From: Ridgeia piscesae
Taxonomy: Eukaryota; Annelida; Polychaeta; Sabellida; Siboglinidae
Assembly: GCA_025642075.2 (NCBI GenBank)
Contig: JAODUO010000624.1
Coordinates: 180,001 to 244,000, forward strand
Length of the DNA: 64,000 nt
Reading direction: 5' to 3'
The notes beneath the pieces are model-generated. The model was given only the letters and a program-made list of their open reading frames with translations, ran no database searches and was not told the origin of the DNA. Shown in pieces: positions 41,301 through 53,600 of this stretch. The number at the start of each line of letters is the position of its first letter. Position 1 is the stretch's first letter. The position numbers and the translations under genes were made by a program.

Positions 41301-43124
41301 CTTCAAACATTGCCATGAAATCAAACTTTCTCGCAGTTTTAGCACCTGAACAGAGATACATATACCATGTCAACCTTTTGCAATAACCAATGTGACAATA
41401 AAAGAAACATTAAAGTAACTATACATAATGCAGGAAATTAGCTCACCTATCTAGCACATGAACTGTTGCTCGACAAATGAACTGTAAAACTCTAATGCCA
41501 TAACGAAATGGATGCCGAATATGTGGAGCATTCTGACAGACTGACAGTCCACCACCAGGTTTATGCAGAGACCCATCCACTCATTATTTGGATGGGTAAA
41601 ACCCATTTTGGAGGGATAGAAATGTCACTCGATGGGTAAAAACTATGGAGCAAAAAAGGTCTTCCAAAATCAGATAATATCTTGACAGTTTTGCTTTGAA
41701 AAAGGGTGTCACACCTATTTGTAGCCTAGCTTAAGTCATAATAAAACATCTTGACTGGTTTATAATATGTATGTCAGATAACATTCACGTGTATAAAAAA
41801 TGTGTGATTGGCAATATTTTTATCCCACATAAAGGCTTGGTTTACCATATATTTTGTAGAATTTTTATTCAGAGCACCAATGTATTTCTTTACAACAAAG
41901 CATAATGCAACATTTCAAATGCAACACTTGCATGCAGGAATGTTTAATTTTGCAAATGATCGACACACATCATTAGTAATTTGAAGCCACACATTTGACC
42001 ATTTTCAACATTGTTGGCAAAGCTTGATGGAGGTCACACATAATTTTTATTGTGAGTTAAGCAAACCGTGATGTGGCAGATCCACAAACTGTATTGAAGC
42101 TGTCAGTCATTCAGTATTTATCACATCTGAAAATGGCTCACCCCCGAAAGTAGAAAACCCCATAATAGCCGAGACATCTTCCGGTTGCTCCTCCTCCTCC
42201 TCCTCACTTGTCTCATGAAGGTCCCGTTGGGCTAAAAGGAAAGACCAGACAAATTATATGTAGCTTGTATTAAATAAGTAGCTTACATTAAAATGAAAAT
42301 ACATAATGATACTGGTTTATATGTAGTTAGTCCAGTTTTATAAATACAAAAGTCTGCGTGATGTCGCTCGTATCAAACATTGGTCTTGCAAAGCAACGGG
42401 CACCTCAGTACCAGTACATTTTGATTACAATATTCGGGCCAGTAACGGGAGCAATGGGCGCGCAGTAGATCACCAGAATGTCAGTCGAGGGGACGGTGCA
42501 TGGTTCAATCCCACCTACCACCGTTTCGAAATTTAAGCAATTTCGTTTACCCCACATTTGCCTGTCTTTCAGAAGAGACTCTAAAAGCCGGTGGTCCCTT
42601 CTATCTGGTGTCTATGCTAGGTGAAGTAAAAGATCCCACACAAGGGGGTAAATGTTTAACCTGTAGTGGACTCACTAATTCAAGATTACTAGTGCGTGAT
42701 GCCTCAGTGAGTATGGTTTTGCACTACAAAAGATCAGAATCTTTTCAAATGTACTGGCCTCCAGGCCTTAACTTAATCAATGTCAAGGCCTGGCTATGTC
42801 AGAAAGCAACAGATTGCCGTGTAATGTATTGATGATGGGGCCACGGGATTATATACCGAACGGTTCTTCCCATGCATTAACCCTGTAGATATCTGGGGAT
42901 ACCGCTTATCGTGTATTATCGACATCTGACGAGTGTGCTATTTGTATGGCGATAATAAGGAATATTGCATTTGCCGGTTTGGCCCGATGTAATCATTGCA
43001 TTACTCGACACACACTCATGACAAATATAATACATTATTGAACGATAATGTGTTCTTCATAACTGCACCATCGCATGTTAGTACCTCTCAATCTTTTCAT
43101 TTCTTCTAAATCGTCGTCCGCCAT
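27024..43124 (-). CDS. WDR70: WDR70, WD repeat-containing protein 70 (17 exons, complete)
   Basis: Exons (high to low): 43124-43085, 42231-42142, 41345-41262, 40845-40610, 39938-39879, 39216-39083, 38535-38382, 37978-37902, 37193-37016, 35386-35287, 34791-34707, 33989-33848, 33082-32982, 32322-32243, 29035-28919, 27827-27659, 27108-27024. Total is 1932 nt, 643 aa plus stop; human has 654. All junctions keep phase with GT/AG. Start context ACCATGG. Order: short N-terminus; [17 protein letters not shown]; an acidic low-complexity exon 4; WD repeats including [50 protein letters not shown] and VVRCLWHP; then a basic tail with [25 protein letters not shown] and a terminal WKKQKL. Known role: nuclear WD40 protein linked to H2B ubiquitination and DNA-break resection. 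Introns 9, 10, 12, 14 and 15 are largely minisatellite. Confidence 0.96.
27331..27373. repeat. (TA)n and short (CA)n in WDR70 intron 16
   Basis: Two TA blocks separated by an inverted 'tatatt' step, followed by a short CA run. Low complexity only. Confidence 0.9.
27900..28268. repeat. 45/42-bp minisatellite, about 8 copies, WDR70 intron 15
   Basis: The unit reads agtctcccacataggtagaa, then caattttgtgaatttcc and cacagacat. Right-hand units lack three bases ('actgtctccc'). It lies about 70 bases from the exon 16 acceptor and does not visibly copy it. Confidence 0.93.
28590..28720 (+). mobile_element. 3'-end scrap of a LINE ORF, antisense in WDR70 intron 15
   Basis: The frame reads [20 protein letters not shown], then EYSDTIVRF, the typical tail of CR1-like and similar LINE polyproteins (ending 'AAPxxWNxLP'). 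Nothing else of the element is recognisable. Confidence 0.7.
29041..30425. repeat. 33-bp minisatellite, about 42 copies, WDR70 intron 14
   Basis: The unit is catatggacaggacaacaac followed by atttagacaccct. The first third has 'acagc' variants, the rest 'ggaca' variants, so there are two sub-blocks. It abuts the exon 15 acceptor at 29035: the intron's last 20 or so bases are a unit in which the end reads ccacag instead of ccatatg. The 33-bp period leaves frames open on both strands; those are not genes. Confidence 0.95.
30532..32213. repeat. 30-bp minisatellite, about 56 copies, WDR70 intron 14
   Basis: The unit is tgatgacctatgattctgtt followed by acatcaccac. Roughly 25 consecutive units from about 31000 to 31770 are identical; variants (tcc for ttc, atcatc for atcacc) are concentrated at both edges. 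With the 33-bp array it fills nearly all of the 3.2-kb intron between exons 14 and 15. Confidence 0.97.
32405..32515. repeat. 17-bp repeat, about 6-7 copies, WDR70 intron 13
   Basis: The unit is caactgtagctatccca. On the - strand it ends in gctacag, the same seven bases as the exon 14 acceptor at 32323, but the match goes no further. Confidence 0.85.
32612..32815 (-). mobile_element. SINE family 2, head-truncated, WDR70 intron 13
   Basis: Shares gtaagttcttata, agtatccagtcctcaggactg, caaagcactttata and atccaccactgtctacagcc with the full copy at 8664-8969, in the same orientation. The tRNA-like head is missing. Confidence 0.75.
33059..33480 (-). repeat. About 45-bp repeat copying the WDR70 exon 13 acceptor
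   Basis: The exon starts ttgcag|AGTGTGGTCAGGTGTCTGTG at 33082. The same stretch recurs upstream as ttgcag|agtgtggtcgggtgtctgtg, joined by agacttgagacttgtgttg, at about 45-bp spacing near 33127, 33170 and 33215. More degraded copies continue to about 33480, roughly nine in total. Confidence 0.85.
34034..34106 (-). mobile_element. SINE family 2 tail fragment, WDR70 intron 11
   Basis: ggtaagttcttat, then tactccaagccccttacacttt and ctctgggagatctgtt, matches the tail of family 2 with deletions. Confidence 0.5.
34777..35070 (-). repeat. 39-bp repeat copying the WDR70 exon 11 acceptor, 7 copies
   Basis: The true acceptor is gtttgcag|GTGATGACACATTGAAG at 34791. Seven upstream units each contain gtttgcag|gtgatgacacattga, followed by tccaccag|gtgtgtttg. 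Each unit thus has an intact AG acceptor and, 23 bases on, a donor-like CAG|GTGTGT. Confidence 0.9.
35540..37010 (+). repeat. 1.5-kb G-rich hexamer array (GTGGGT/GTAGGT/GGAGTG), WDR70 intron 9
   Basis: Hexamers tgggtg, taggtg and ggagtg alternate with occasional slips. G-rich on +, C-rich on the WDR70 sense strand. It starts about 6 bases from the exon 9 donor (CTTC|GTAAGC at 37016) and fills most of the intron. Frames of PT or GV repeats are artefacts. Confidence 0.95.
37193..37260 (-). repeat. 38-bp duplication of the WDR70 exon 9 acceptor and exon start
   Basis: The used site is attgcag|TACTGTACGAGTGTGGAATG at 37193. A second copy, attgcag|tactgtgcgagtgtggaatg, would start at 37231. Using it would add 38 bases and shift the frame, so 37193 is the functional acceptor. 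Confidence 0.85.
39590..39860 (-). mobile_element. SINE family 1, WDR70 intron 5 side
   Basis: On - the B-box-like gggttcaaaacc lies near 39808 and the body contains a diverged form of the family segment: + strand gggatcttttacttcccc and tctcatccgaaagagacaca. It is sense with respect to WDR70 and next to exon 5 (39938-39879). Confidence 0.7.
40086..40290. repeat. Dispersed ~200-bp repeat, copy 1
   Basis: Shares cctatctagc-catgaactgttgctc, atgtggagcattctgac, gcagagacc and tttggatgggtaaaac with 41414-41642 in the same orientation. No head or tail motif identifies the class. It lies in WDR70 intron 4. Confidence 0.7.
41414..41642. repeat. Dispersed ~200-bp repeat, copy 2
   Basis: Second copy of the element at 40086-40290, here in WDR70 intron 2. 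A short acttgagaaggcactaaact repeat of about four copies lies nearby at 41166-41245, just inside the exon 3 donor. Confidence 0.7.
42437..42682 (+). mobile_element. SINE family 1, copy B, WDR70 intron 1
   Basis: B box ggttcaatccc at 42502. The body is nearly identical to 5188-5351 (aagccggtggtcccttctat, tctggtgtctatgc). Antisense to WDR70. Confidence 0.8.
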
Positions 43125-43429
43125 GGTAAAGCTGTGTCGCGCTATTACACCATGACATCCAAACCGTGAAGGCAACAAGAGAATGGGCAACTTCTATTTT
43201 TCAAAGATTAAAAAAGTTACAACAAATAGTAAATGCACAGATCATTCACAACCTTAAACTAAATTGAAGAAGATTGGAAGGTGGAGATATTTAAATTTTA
43301 CAATAAAAATAACAAGACAAACCACGTTCAAAACACGATAGCTAGATCAAAAACTAAATAATACAATTAAAAAGACTTTATTAACCCAGGTCTATTTGTG
43401 AAGACAAGATCTCTGTATCTGTATCTTAC

Positions 43430-43700
43430 TTACTTGACTTACTTTGGTTTCCAGGAAATGCCCACAACCATCATGTTGGTTATTCTAGCACTGGGAGTTT
43501 AGACAATACAGTGCCAGCTCAATGAGTACATATAAGGGACGAAACGTTTATAGCATTTTTCCGAAAGCCACAGGCAATGTAGGGTGAATGCAATTCCAAC
43601 ACAGTGGCTGTACCAGTACTGAACCACTGCCCGACAACTCACAGTTCAAAACCCAGTTAATTCTGCCAAATTATAGTACAACACTCCAACAGCTCAACCA
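43430..43700 (-). mobile_element. Possible diverged family 1 SINE
   Basis: cactgggagtttagac and cagctcaatgagt resemble the tail side of the 39590 copy. The head is not convincing. It lies between WDR70 and PTER. Confidence 0.3.
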
Positions 43701-44347
43701 ATCCATGAACTTTAGAACCCGAAGATCTATGCAAGTAAATACTTAAATTGTTAAAGTGAACAAAAATGCATCATTTTGGGCTTATGCATCTAATAGAGGA
43801 AATGAAAATTACCATTAACTACAATCAAGAATAATATGTCAGCAGAAAGCAGCAGTTTATTAGAATACCTTTCTGAAGACACACTTTAAATTGCAGAGAG
43901 AGAGAGAGAGGGCACCATTGTGGTAGAAAGCCTAACATCACAACTGCTTCATCTTCCAAAATTGCCAGTTGCTAAACACAAGTGGAACTCTGAACTGAAG
44001 GAAATACAAGAAACCAACACATGATCTAGATATTCATATATGTCAAGTAAAATGTGGCATTCGAAATGTCATTCCAGGCCAAGGTCAAGGAAGTTCTAGA
44101 CTAATAATAGTGCAGCATGTCCCAGCGTCACCCACCAGAATTTCACTTTGATTGAAAATAAATTTTGAGTAAACCACAGGTGTCCATAGAAATATGTACC
44201 TACACCAATGTCTTTTCCTTTTAAAATATGTTAAAAAACAAATAGTTGCTCTAACGAAGGTACAATATAGAGCAGGTGCTGTCATTACACCAGATGTAAA
44301 TTTCTTTCTAAAACCATCAACAAAACTAGGGAATTTGCCACAAGGCT

Positions 44348-44353
44348 TTTATT
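44348..44353 (-). promoter_or_regulatory. Candidate PTER poly(A) signal
   Basis: TTTATT on + (AATAAA on -) lies about 270 bases past the PTER stop. A weaker ATTAAA candidate lies nearer, at 44496-44501. No transcript evidence is available. Confidence 0.3.
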
Positions 44354-44620
44354 TGTTTCCCACAGTAGCAATAAAATAGCAATCAAATAGCAATTAAATA
44401 GCAACCTAGACAAAGGATCATTAAGAAAAGACAATCTTTATAACAGTAATAACATTTCCTATTATGGCTGTTCAAACTATCATTAAACCGATTCTTTTAA
44501 TGTGTGTAGGACAATCATAGTGCATGGATATTTATAGTTGTCTATTCTTCTGCCAGGAATTAGCCAGTAGAGTAATCTGTAACAAGAAGGCTGCGTTGGA
44601 AAATTAATTAATTAAACATG

Positions 44621-47600
44621 TTATTTAAAGGTAAGCCAACGCTGTGGGTTCGTCTCAGTAATCTTTTTGATGGTTTCCTGGCTGATGCCTCGGTCCAGCA
44701 TCTTTGGCAGAATGTTCATGAGGATGTGTGAATAACCATGTCCTCCATACTTCATCTGGAAAAGGAAAGAAAGAAGTTTGCAACAGTCAAAAATTTACTA
44801 TAAATAGTTCATTTGCAAAAAAAATATGTAGAGTTATGGCACAACTCTTCGTTAATAGCTGGACATTAAATCTACTGTGATTCTATTGACAATGTTTTGT
44901 TATTAAATGTAACAGAAATAATCAAAACTTATTTATAACTTCAGTTAGTGAGGAGGAAGTTATCTGAACTGTGAAGAATTGGGAAAGTAATACATCTACA
45001 GATTGCGAAAACATAAATATGCTTTTGGTAAAAAAAGTTATTAATTGCATTGAAAAACCTATCACGTATATTTGTAATTTATCTTTCACTACTGGAGTAT
45101 TGCCGGAAAAACTGAAAATAGCAAAAGGTATCCCACTCTTTAAGTCTGGGGATAAGTATAAATTATGTGCACTAATGACAGGCCTATTTCACTATTGCCA
45201 CAGTTCTAAAACATATTAGAAAAAAGTAAATTTCTCATCTAGAGAACATTATTACCAAACACAAATTGATAAACCCAAGCCAATATGGATTCCAACAAAC
45301 ATGTCATGCACTAATTGATCTCAATAATGGAATATCCCAATCATTAGGTGCAAACCAATATGCTATTGGTGTTTTTATTGACTTAAAAAGGCACTCAACA
45401 CAGTCAATCACAAACTGTTATGTAAGAAAACAGAATTTCTTGGTATATATTGAGTGGCATTCTAATGGATTAATAGTTATCTGGAAAACAGAAAGCAGTT
45501 TGTGTCTTTTGGCAAATGTAATTCTGCTTTGTGAAATATTTCATGTGGTGTTCAAAATTGGGCCCCATAGGGTTCAAAATTGGGCCCCAAACTATTTATT
45601 CCACATGTTAATGATATCTGTAACATATCTAATCTAATAAATTCATCCTTTTTGCAGATGATATTAAAATTTGTCATGCAAATAGTAATATCAGTAGACT
45701 AAATGAAACAATATGTTGCATACTGGAAAATATTTGCATATGGTTTGAGGTAAATAAATTAACTGTGAACATAACTAAAACCAATTATATGCTATTTGGA
45801 AGTCGAATGCTCAATAAAGAAGAAGTCAATACAACAAATTTAAATGTTAATATCGAAAAAGTAAGGGTCACACAGATTTGGGTGGGTTTATTGATGAACT
45901 TCTAAATTGGAAAGCTCATATAAAATGTGTACAATCAAAGCTTTCATCTTGTCTGTTCTACTGTCAATCAATGTCTCTTTGTGTACATGGAGGGCAAGTT
46001 TGGAATTCTCTATGTGAGGATTTAAAAACGGTTAATACTGTTACATCATTTAACCGTAAATGCAAGAATCTTTGATTTTTGGAATATCTGGTTGTGGATC
46101 ATCAACAAATATAATGATCTCACTGAGAAAACTATAATATGTGTAAAACAAGTGTACTTATGTTATAGTTTAACTTTTGAATATGAATATATATTCCATT
46201 ACATTATATTTATTGTTGCAACCATTATTTAAATATGTGTCAGGGGTAAATTGACACAAAAGTTATTGACTTCAAATTCACCCCTTTCAAACGTTGTAAC
46301 TTGTAGTATTGTAGTTAAATTTGCCTGTTTGTATTGTGTTTTGTTGTTAACAATGTTCTGAGTACAACATTCTGAGTACAATGTTCTGAATAAAAACTCT
46401 CATTCAACATTATTGTCTGATCTCAGTAATATTGAGAATATTAATCACAGTACCTAGTACCTACCTACACAGATAAAGATGGTGGGAAATTTTGTTTATA
46501 TATTAACCTATAATGTAACAAACGACCTGTTTATATTGGTGCCATTTGGTGAATCTGAACAAAGAACTTGGTCCTATTGGTGAGTTTGTCACCATTTAAT
46601 TGACAGACAAACATCCTTCAAGAAAGGCTGTGCATAGAAAACTGCATATAATAAACATGTAAGTAAATTACTGTACATATGTATAGAATGCTGCATTTTA
46701 CTGAATTGGTAGAACAGAAACCGATGGTTCATGGAAGTAAACGGACGTAGAATGACATGAGTGGATATTGGCACCAGCAAAGAGATACATTTACAATGAC
46801 CAAAGTTAGCATTTAAATAATTAAACAATTATATGAAGTCTTTTTAACACCATGGATGCTTCGATCCCAAAACAAAGAAATACATAAATAAATATGCTGA
46901 GTTTACAGAATGTTTTTTGGGGAAATGTACAAGTACCGGTAATTCTAATTAATTACCAGTCGGTGTTTTGTGTGCACATCGTGCGCGATGAGAATGCGAT
47001 CCTCAAAGCCAGCCTCGATGAGCCACTTGATTCGCTGGATTCTCTGCGCATCATTGACCATATCGAGAGAACTCTGTAGCTGGTAGTGAGATAACTCTAC
47101 GCCAAACAGGTCATACTCGCAGTAGCTGCCCAGTGATGCATACTCCAGGATGGCTTCCTTCGTGTGCAGTGTCCCTGCAAATATACATATCCATGCACCA
47201 TGATTGTCCTACACACACTAACAGAATCGGCTTAATGGCCAATTAAAAATAACATTTAATGTTACAGTAATTGCATTTAATGAAAAAAACCATTTTGTCC
47301 TGATGTCAGTGAAATTAAAAAAGTGTTCTTTATCATAAAAGGTCATTTCTTTTCCTTGGATGTATTTCATACAGAAGTATGATGCTTTGTACATGTCGTC
47401 TCACTAGCGGCAGCTGAGATGGAGATGACGGGAACATACTATCGAGGTGAGACATCACCGTCCTGCTGATGTCGCCGCCAGCCTCCGCCAGGATGCGGAT
47501 GATCTCAGCTGGAGCCGCGCTGTCCCGGCCTGGGTGGATGATGACTGGAGCTCCTGTGGCTTCCTGAGTGTGGGCTGTAGCCTGCAACACCTTCTTCTCA

Positions 47601-50600
47601 GCCGCTGAAACACATCAACACCTTCCTCTCAGTCACGGAAACACATCGACACCTTCCTCTCAGTCACTGAAGCACATCAACACCTTCCTCTCAGTCACTG
47701 AAGCACATCAACACCTTCCTCTCAGTCACTGAAGCACATCAACACCTTCCTCTCAGTCACTGAAGCACATCAACACCTTCCTCTCAGTCATTGAAACACA
47801 TCAACACCTTCCTCTCAGTCACTGAAACACATCGACACCTTCCTCTCAGTCACTGAAACACATCAACACCTTCCTCTCAGTCACAGAAGCACATCAACAC
47901 CTTCGTCTCAGTCGCTGAAACACATCGACACCTTCCTCTCAGTCACTGAAACACATCGACACCTTCCTCTCAGTCACTGAAACACATCGACACCTTCCTC
48001 TCAGTCGCTGAAACACATCGACACCTTCGTCTCAGTCACTGAAACACATCAACATCTTTGTCTCATTAGCTGAAACACATTGACACCTTCCTCTCAGTCA
48101 CTGAAACACATCGACACCTTCCTCTCAGTCGCTGAAACACATCGACACCTTCGTCTCAGTCACTGAAACACATCAACATCTTTGTCTCATTAGCTGAAAC
48201 ACATTGACACCTTCCTCTCAGTCACTGAAACACATTGACACCTTCCTCTCAGTCACTGAAACACATGGACATCTTCCTCTCAGTCACTGAAACACATCGA
48301 CACTCTTCCTCTCAGTCACTGAAACACATCGACACCTTCCTCTCAGTCACTGAAACACATCGACACCTTCCTCTCAGTCACTGAAACACATCGACACCTT
48401 CCTCTCAGTCACTGAAACACATCGACACCTTCCTCTCAGTCACTGAAACACATCGACACCTTCCTCTCAGTCACTGAAACACATGGACATCCTCTCAGTC
48501 ACTGAAACACATCGACACCTTCCTCTCAGTCACTGAAACACATCGACACCTTCCTCTCAGTCACTGAAACACATCGACACCTTCCTCTCAGTCACTGAAA
48601 CACATGGACATCTTCATCTCAGTCACTGAAACACATCGACACCTTCCTCTCAGTCACTGAAACACATCAACACCTTCATCAAATTGATGAAAGACATTAA
48701 CACCTACATCACAGTCGCTAAAACACATCAACACCTATCCAATTTAAGTGTGTTTACCCAGATTGTAAGTAGTTTAATTTAAACAACTTGTATTTAAACA
48801 TTTAAAACATTTCACGGTGTAAGAATGGTTTTAGATTTGTGTTGAAAACGTGAGGTGTTTAGTACTATTTACCTTCGAGGGGCCAGCTGCACCCAATCTC
48901 CCCTATGTGGCCACATTTGACGTCCGTGCCCTTAACTCCGGTCACGATCTCACTGGTCATCTCTATAGTGAGGTCCTCCACAGTTCTGTGGGCCATGTCA
49001 GGGGGGTGACTGGTAGCAACGTAGTAGCCTGACCCAGAGCAAATGACAAACGACATGGACACTGTTAATTAAAGGGGGCTGAAACGCTTGAATAGCCCTT
49101 CCCCAAACATAAGAACATACCATTTACAGTGTACGTAACCACGATTTGATGAGCACAGTTGAGAGAGTCACAGCGTCTTAAATATTTTTTTACCCATCAT
49201 GCTCCGCTGCACTTGGTGTGTCTAATTGATGTAACTTTTCAACTGTTTTGATTTATTTCATTAATAGACATTTCTGCAAAAAAGCAAGACTATGATGCCA
49301 TATTATGTATTGTAGGCAGTACTAGGCACTATATAAATAAACAAAACCTTTGTATGTGTGTTTGAAATAAAAAGTTAAATGTGGCAAAGATGTCCTAATC
49401 TGAATGTTTTAAATATACTGTGACTCATCAAATTGTGGTCATATGTCCAGTATAATATATAGCGGGTAAGTATAATATATAGGAGGTAAGCAATTGTTAC
49501 GCATAATGTAGCTGAGTAAAATACTTGCTCTACAAACATAATTTTTGTTTAGTAAATTTATACAGATTACAGTGAAATTTATATGTACAGTACATTAAAA
49601 TAAAGTAAATTATTACAATAAATTTTTCTGAAACTATATCCACCTTTCGTAAAAACCTCAAAACGTATTTGGTGCATGTCTGCTAGAAGTAACAAAAGTA
49701 GCATTGACAGGATGTTTTTCATTTACAGACACATTCTGGCCTTTTGTAAGCACATAGCATTATTCTACATTAATATTGTTATCAAAAATAGATATTATTC
49801 TTTATGCAATTCACACCTGTCCCAGCTGTTATGTTCACTCCACTTGTGAGGGCGATGTCTTTGACAAACTTCACATCTCGGCATAATCCATTAGTTGTAT
49901 TTTCAACAATGGTCTTGCCTCCTTTCTCCTGGAAAGTAATTTAGAGACATCTGATAAACGACTATTTAATGGTGACTCACCAGTAAGCACAGCTCTTTCC
50001 CGCAGCTTTCTCAGCTGATCCGCCAAGTTTTCATTTTGTTTGATATATGTATGAATATGCGTTTATTGTTATAAATATATTAAAAGCACAAGGCTTGTTT
50101 GGTAAGCACTTTGTTTGCACTAGTTCATCAAGCATCTTTCATATGAAATTATTATGACATTTGTTTTTAAAAGTACTTACCAGTAATTAATACTGTTGGA
50201 CTTGATTGATCTAGGTATGCAAATTTACATTTTCATAGTATTAAGTTACACAATACTGTAAAAATGCATCACATATTTCAAAAATTGAAACCTATTCCAC
50301 ATATCACAATGGCGCTGTCGGTACTATTTAAATTGTATATCTTCAATAATATTCTTCATTGTAGCCGAAAACAGTGTTTGTTAATTCTTATTCAAAATAA
50401 AGCCTTAGACTGTTTCTCTTTAAGAAATGTGACCAAAAATGTGGGTTGATTTATGTAGTTAAACATTACATAGTCATTCAAATGTTGAGAAACATTTTGT
50501 GAGTTACCTTGAAAAATTTCATTTCAGCAAGGATGGCGTCTCGATCATCCAACGACAGGTTTGGTTTGTGGCTGTATCTGCAGAAAAACAATTCACAACT

Positions 50601-53600
50601 GTACAGCAACAAGGCATGATCCATAACAAGTTGTAGGATATTGAATGATGCAGAGAGAGGCCTCTGCATGCGACCATCCATCTACAAATCATTTATGTGT
50701 AAAACAGGTTACGTTTGTGGTTATTTTTAGGGTTAGGTTAAGGTTATGGTTAGGTTAAAGGGGCTTCTGATACGATTTACATGAGTTCACACAAAACAAA
50801 CTATAAGGGTAATGCTAGTGGACATACTATAAGGGTGATGCTAGTGGACATGCTATAAGGATGATGCTAGTGGACATACTATAAGGGTGATGCTAGTGGA
50901 CATACTATAAGGATGATGCTAGTGGACATACTATAAGGGTGATGCTAGTGGACATACTATAAGGGTGATGCTAGTGGACATGCTATAAGGATGATGCTAG
51001 TGGACATACTATAAGGGTGATGCTAGTGGACATACTATAAGGATGATGCTAGTGGACATACTATAAGGGTGATGCTAGTGGACATACTATAAGGGTGATG
51101 CTAGTGGACATGCTATAAGGATGATGCTAGTGGACATACTATAAGGGTGATGCTAGTGGACATGCTATAAGGATGATGCTAGTGGACATACTATAAGGGT
51201 GATGCTAGTGGACATACTATAAGGGTGATGCTAGTGGACATGCTATAAGGGTGATGCTAGTGGACATACTATAAGGGTGATGCTAGTGGACATGCTATAA
51301 GGATGATGCTAGTGGACATGCTATAAGGATGATGCTAGTGGACATACTATAAGGGTGATGCTAGTGGACATGCTATAAGGATGATGCTAGTGGACATACT
51401 ATAAGGGTGATGCTAGTGGACATGCTATAAGGATGATGCTAGTGGACATACTATAAGGGTGATGCTAGTGGACATGCTATAAGGATGATGCTAGTGGACA
51501 TACTATAAGGGTGATGCTAGTGGACATGCTATAAGGATGATGCTAGTGGACATACTATAAGGATGATGCTAGTGATGATACTATAAGGGTGATGCTAGTG
51601 GACATGCTATAAGGGTGATGCTAGTGGACATACTATAAGGGTGATGCTAGTGGACATACTATAAGGATGATGCTAGTGGACATACTATAAGGGTGATGCT
51701 AGTGGACATACTATAAGGGTGATGCTAGTGGACATACTATAAGGGTGATGCTAGTGGACATACTATAAGGGTGATGCTAGTGGACATACTATAAGGGTGA
51801 TGCTAGTGGACATACTATAAGGGTGATGCTAGTGGACATGCTATAAGGGTGATGCTAGTGGACATACTATAAGGGTGATGCTAGTGGACATACTATAAGG
51901 GTGATGCTAGTGGACATACTATAAGGGTGATGGTAGTGGACATACTATAAGGATGATGCTAGTGGACATACTATAAGGATGATGCTAGTGGACATACAAT
52001 AAGGGTGATGCTAGTGGACATACTATAAGGGTGATGCTAGTGGACATACTATAAGGGTGATGCTAGTGGACATACTATAAGGATGATGCTAGTGGACATG
52101 CTATAAGGGTGATGCTAGTGGACATACTATAAGGATGATGCTAGTGGACATACTATAACGATGATGCTAGTGGACATACTATAAGGGTGATGCTAGTAGA
52201 CATACTATAAGGATGATGCTAGTGGACACGCTATAAGGATGATGCTAGTGGACATACTATAAGGGTGATGCTAGTGGACATGCTATAAGGGTGATGCTAG
52301 TGGACATGCTATAAGGGTGATGGTAGTGGACATGCTATAAGGGTGATGCTAGTGGACATGCTATAAGGATGATGCTAGTGGACATACTATAAGGATGATG
52401 CTAGTGGACATACTATAAGGGTGATGCTAGTGGACATACTATAAGGATGATGCTAGTGGACATGCTATAAGGGTGATGCTAGTGGACATGCTATAAGGGT
52501 GATGCTAGTGGACATACGATACGGGTGATGCTAGTGGACATACTATAAGGATGATGGTAGTGGACATACTATAAGTGTGATGCTAATGGACATACTATAA
52601 GGGTGATGCTAGTGGACATACTATAAGGGTGATGCTAGTGGACATACTATAAGGGTGATGCTAGTGGACATACTATAAGGTGATGCTAGTGGACATACTA
52701 TAAGGTGATGCTAGTGGACATACTATAAGGATGATGCTAGTGGACATACTATAAGTGTGATGCTAATGGACATACTATAAGTGTGATGCTAGTGGACATA
52801 CTATAAGTGTGATGCTAGTGGACATACTATAAGGTGATGCTAGTGGACATACTATAAGGGTGATGCTAGTGGACATACTATAAGGGTGATGCTAGTGGAC
52901 ATACTATAAGGGTGATGCTAGTGGACATACTATAAGGACGATGCTAGTGGACATACTATAAGGATGATGCTAGTGGACATACGATAAGGATGATGCTAGT
53001 GGACATACTATAAGGATGATGCTAGTGGACATACTATAAGGGTGATGCTAGTGGACATACTATAAGGACGATGCTAGTGGACATACTATAAGGATGATGC
53101 TAGTGGACATATGATAAGGATGATGCTAGTGGACATACTATAAGGATGATGCTAGTGGACATACTATAAGGATGATGCTAGTGGACATACGATACGGGTG
53201 ATGCTAGTGGACATACTATAAGGATGATGCTAGTGGACATACTATAAGGGTGATGCTAGTGGACATACTATAAGGGTGATGCTAGTGGACATACTATAAG
53301 GATGATGCTAGTGGACATACTATAAGGGTGATGCTAGTGGACATACTAAAAGGGTGTGATGCAAAGTGGACATACTATAAGGACGATGCTAGTGGACATA
53401 CTATAAGGGTGATGCTAGTGGACATACTATAAGGTGATGCAAAGTGGACATACTATAAGGACGATGCTAGTGGACATACTATAAGGGTGATGCTAGTGGA
53501 CATACTATAAGGATGATGCTAGTGGACATACTATAAGTGTGATGCAAAGTGGACATACTATAAGGTGATGCTAGTGGACATACTATAAGTGTGATGCAAA

